From an uncultured Pseudomonadota bacterium (GTDB taxonomy: Bacteria > Pseudomonadota > Gammaproteobacteria > Burkholderiales > SG8-39), in NCBI GenBank assembly GCA_903895005.1, contig CAITSH010000057.1, forward strand, positions 1 to 15,547: 15,547 nt of DNA. The letters are read 5' to 3'. The notes under the pieces were generated by a model. The model saw only the letters and a list, made by a program, of their open reading frames with translations, had not been told where the DNA came from and ran no database searches. Shown here in pieces: positions 14,974 to 15,547 of the stretch. Made by a program: the position numbers and the translations under genes. Numbering within the stretch: position 1 is the first letter of the stretch; each line of letters opens with the position of its first letter.

Positions 14974-15547
14974 TTACTCCATGTGCAAACCGCCGTTGAT
15001 CGAGATATTGGCGCCGGTGACGTAGGCTGCCTCGTCGGACACGAGGTAGGCGATCAGGCCGGCGATTTCAGTCGGTTGGGCCAGCCTTCCCATCGGAATT
15101 TGCGCCACGATCTGGTCGCGCACCTCCTGCTTGATGGCCATCACCATGTCGGTCGCAACATAGCCCGGTGAAATGGTGTTAACGGTCACGCCCTTCTTCA
15201 CCACCTCCTGGGCGAGCGCCTTTGAAAAGCCGTGCATCCCGGCCTTGGCGGCCGAGTAATTGGTCTGGCCGAACTGACCCTTGAGCGCATTGACAGACGA
15301 GATATTGATGATCCGCCCCCAGCCGCGGTCGGTCATTCCCTCCACAACCTGGCGCGTGACATTGAACACCGAGTTGAGGTTTGTATTGATCACCGCGTAC
15401 CAGTCACCGGGCGACATGCGCTTGAACACGCCGTCGCGCGTGATGCCGGCGTTATTGACCAGGATGTCCACCGGCCCGATCGTCGCGCCGACCCGGTAGA
15501 ACATTTCTGCGCAGGAGTCGAAATCCTCGACGTTGCCCTCTGCGGCG
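14974..15547 (-). CDS. phaB: Second acetoacetyl-CoA reductase, PhaB-type (5' end outside window)
   Basis: 191 codons of an SDR reductase are visible. The frame runs off the right edge at 15547, so the N-terminal cofactor loop is missing, and the internal ATG at 15504 is not the real start. Visible landmarks are EGNVEDFDSC, DILVNNAGITRDGVF, RGWGRIINISSVN (catalytic Ser), FGQTNYSAAK (catalytic Tyr and Lys), SPGYVATDMV and the ending SINGGLHME. The last three match the classic Cupriavidus-type PhaB more closely than the downstream copy does. The two proteins are plainly tandem paralogues over the shared region. It would supply (R)-3-hydroxybutyryl-CoA for PHB. No terminator was seen after its stop, so it could read through into the next copy. 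Confidence 0.92.
   Translation of the reverse strand, partial: AAEGNVEDFDSCAEMFYRVGATIGPVDILVNNAGITRDGVFKRMSPGDWYAVINTNLNSVFNVTRQVVEGMTDRGWGRIINISSVNALKGQFGQTNYSAAKAGMHGFSKALAQEVVKKGVTVNTISPGYVATDMVMAIKQEVRDQIVAQIPMGRLAQPTEIAGLIAYLVSDEAAYVTGANISINGGLHME

Overview
The window looks like chromosomal DNA of a GC-rich betaproteobacterium that makes polyhydroxybutyrate (PHB). Three things point this way: a PHB gene group (two acetoacetyl-CoA reductases, the regulator PhaR and a BktB-like thiolase) with rimO beside phaR; two surface proteins with PEP-CTERM sorting tails plus an EpsD-type lipoprotein foldase, typical of exopolysaccharide-forming Rhodocyclales/Nitrosomonadales-like bacteria; and short -10 boxes (TAGAAT, TATAAT) close to genes. 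I cannot name a species. No rRNA, tRNA, CRISPR array, insertion sequence or phage gene was seen.

Layout, left to right. (1) 1-1715, plus strand: the 3' part of lysS, then a secreted protein of unknown family with an HExxHxxxH motif. (2) 1727-4446, minus strand: an EpsD-type peptidyl-prolyl isomerase, and upstream of it a PhoX-like (DUF839) PEP-CTERM protein with a strong intrinsic terminator between them. (3) 4447-4887: a 441-base non-coding stretch between divergent PEP-CTERM genes. (4) 4888-6380, plus strand: a small PEP-CTERM protein, then a glycine-zipper envelope protein whose reading frame is broken by one extra base near 5806-5810 and which is followed by a terminator. (5) 6467-9789, plus strand: a kinase of the aminoglycoside/methylthioribose phosphotransferase fold, a divergent enolase paralogue 19 bases behind it, and a DMT-family transporter, possibly linked by a 26-codon leader ORF. 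(6) 9821-15547, minus strand: in transcription order a partial phaB-like gene, a second phaB, phaR, a terminator, then rimO, a BktB-type thiolase and an aldo/keto reductase whose start overlaps or abuts the thiolase stop.

How the genes fit together. Thiolase and the two reductases supply the first two steps of PHB/PHBV synthesis (acyl-CoA condensation, then NAD(P)H reduction), and PhaR senses the polymer; the PHA synthase is not in view. The PEP-CTERM proteins would need an exosortase encoded elsewhere. The least conventional unit is the kinase-enolase pair. The enolase keeps the metal ligands and both catalytic lysines but carries Asp for yeast Glu168, Ala for His373 and an altered mobile loop. 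It is therefore probably not the housekeeping enolase, and may act on a product of the neighbouring kinase. That link is inference only.
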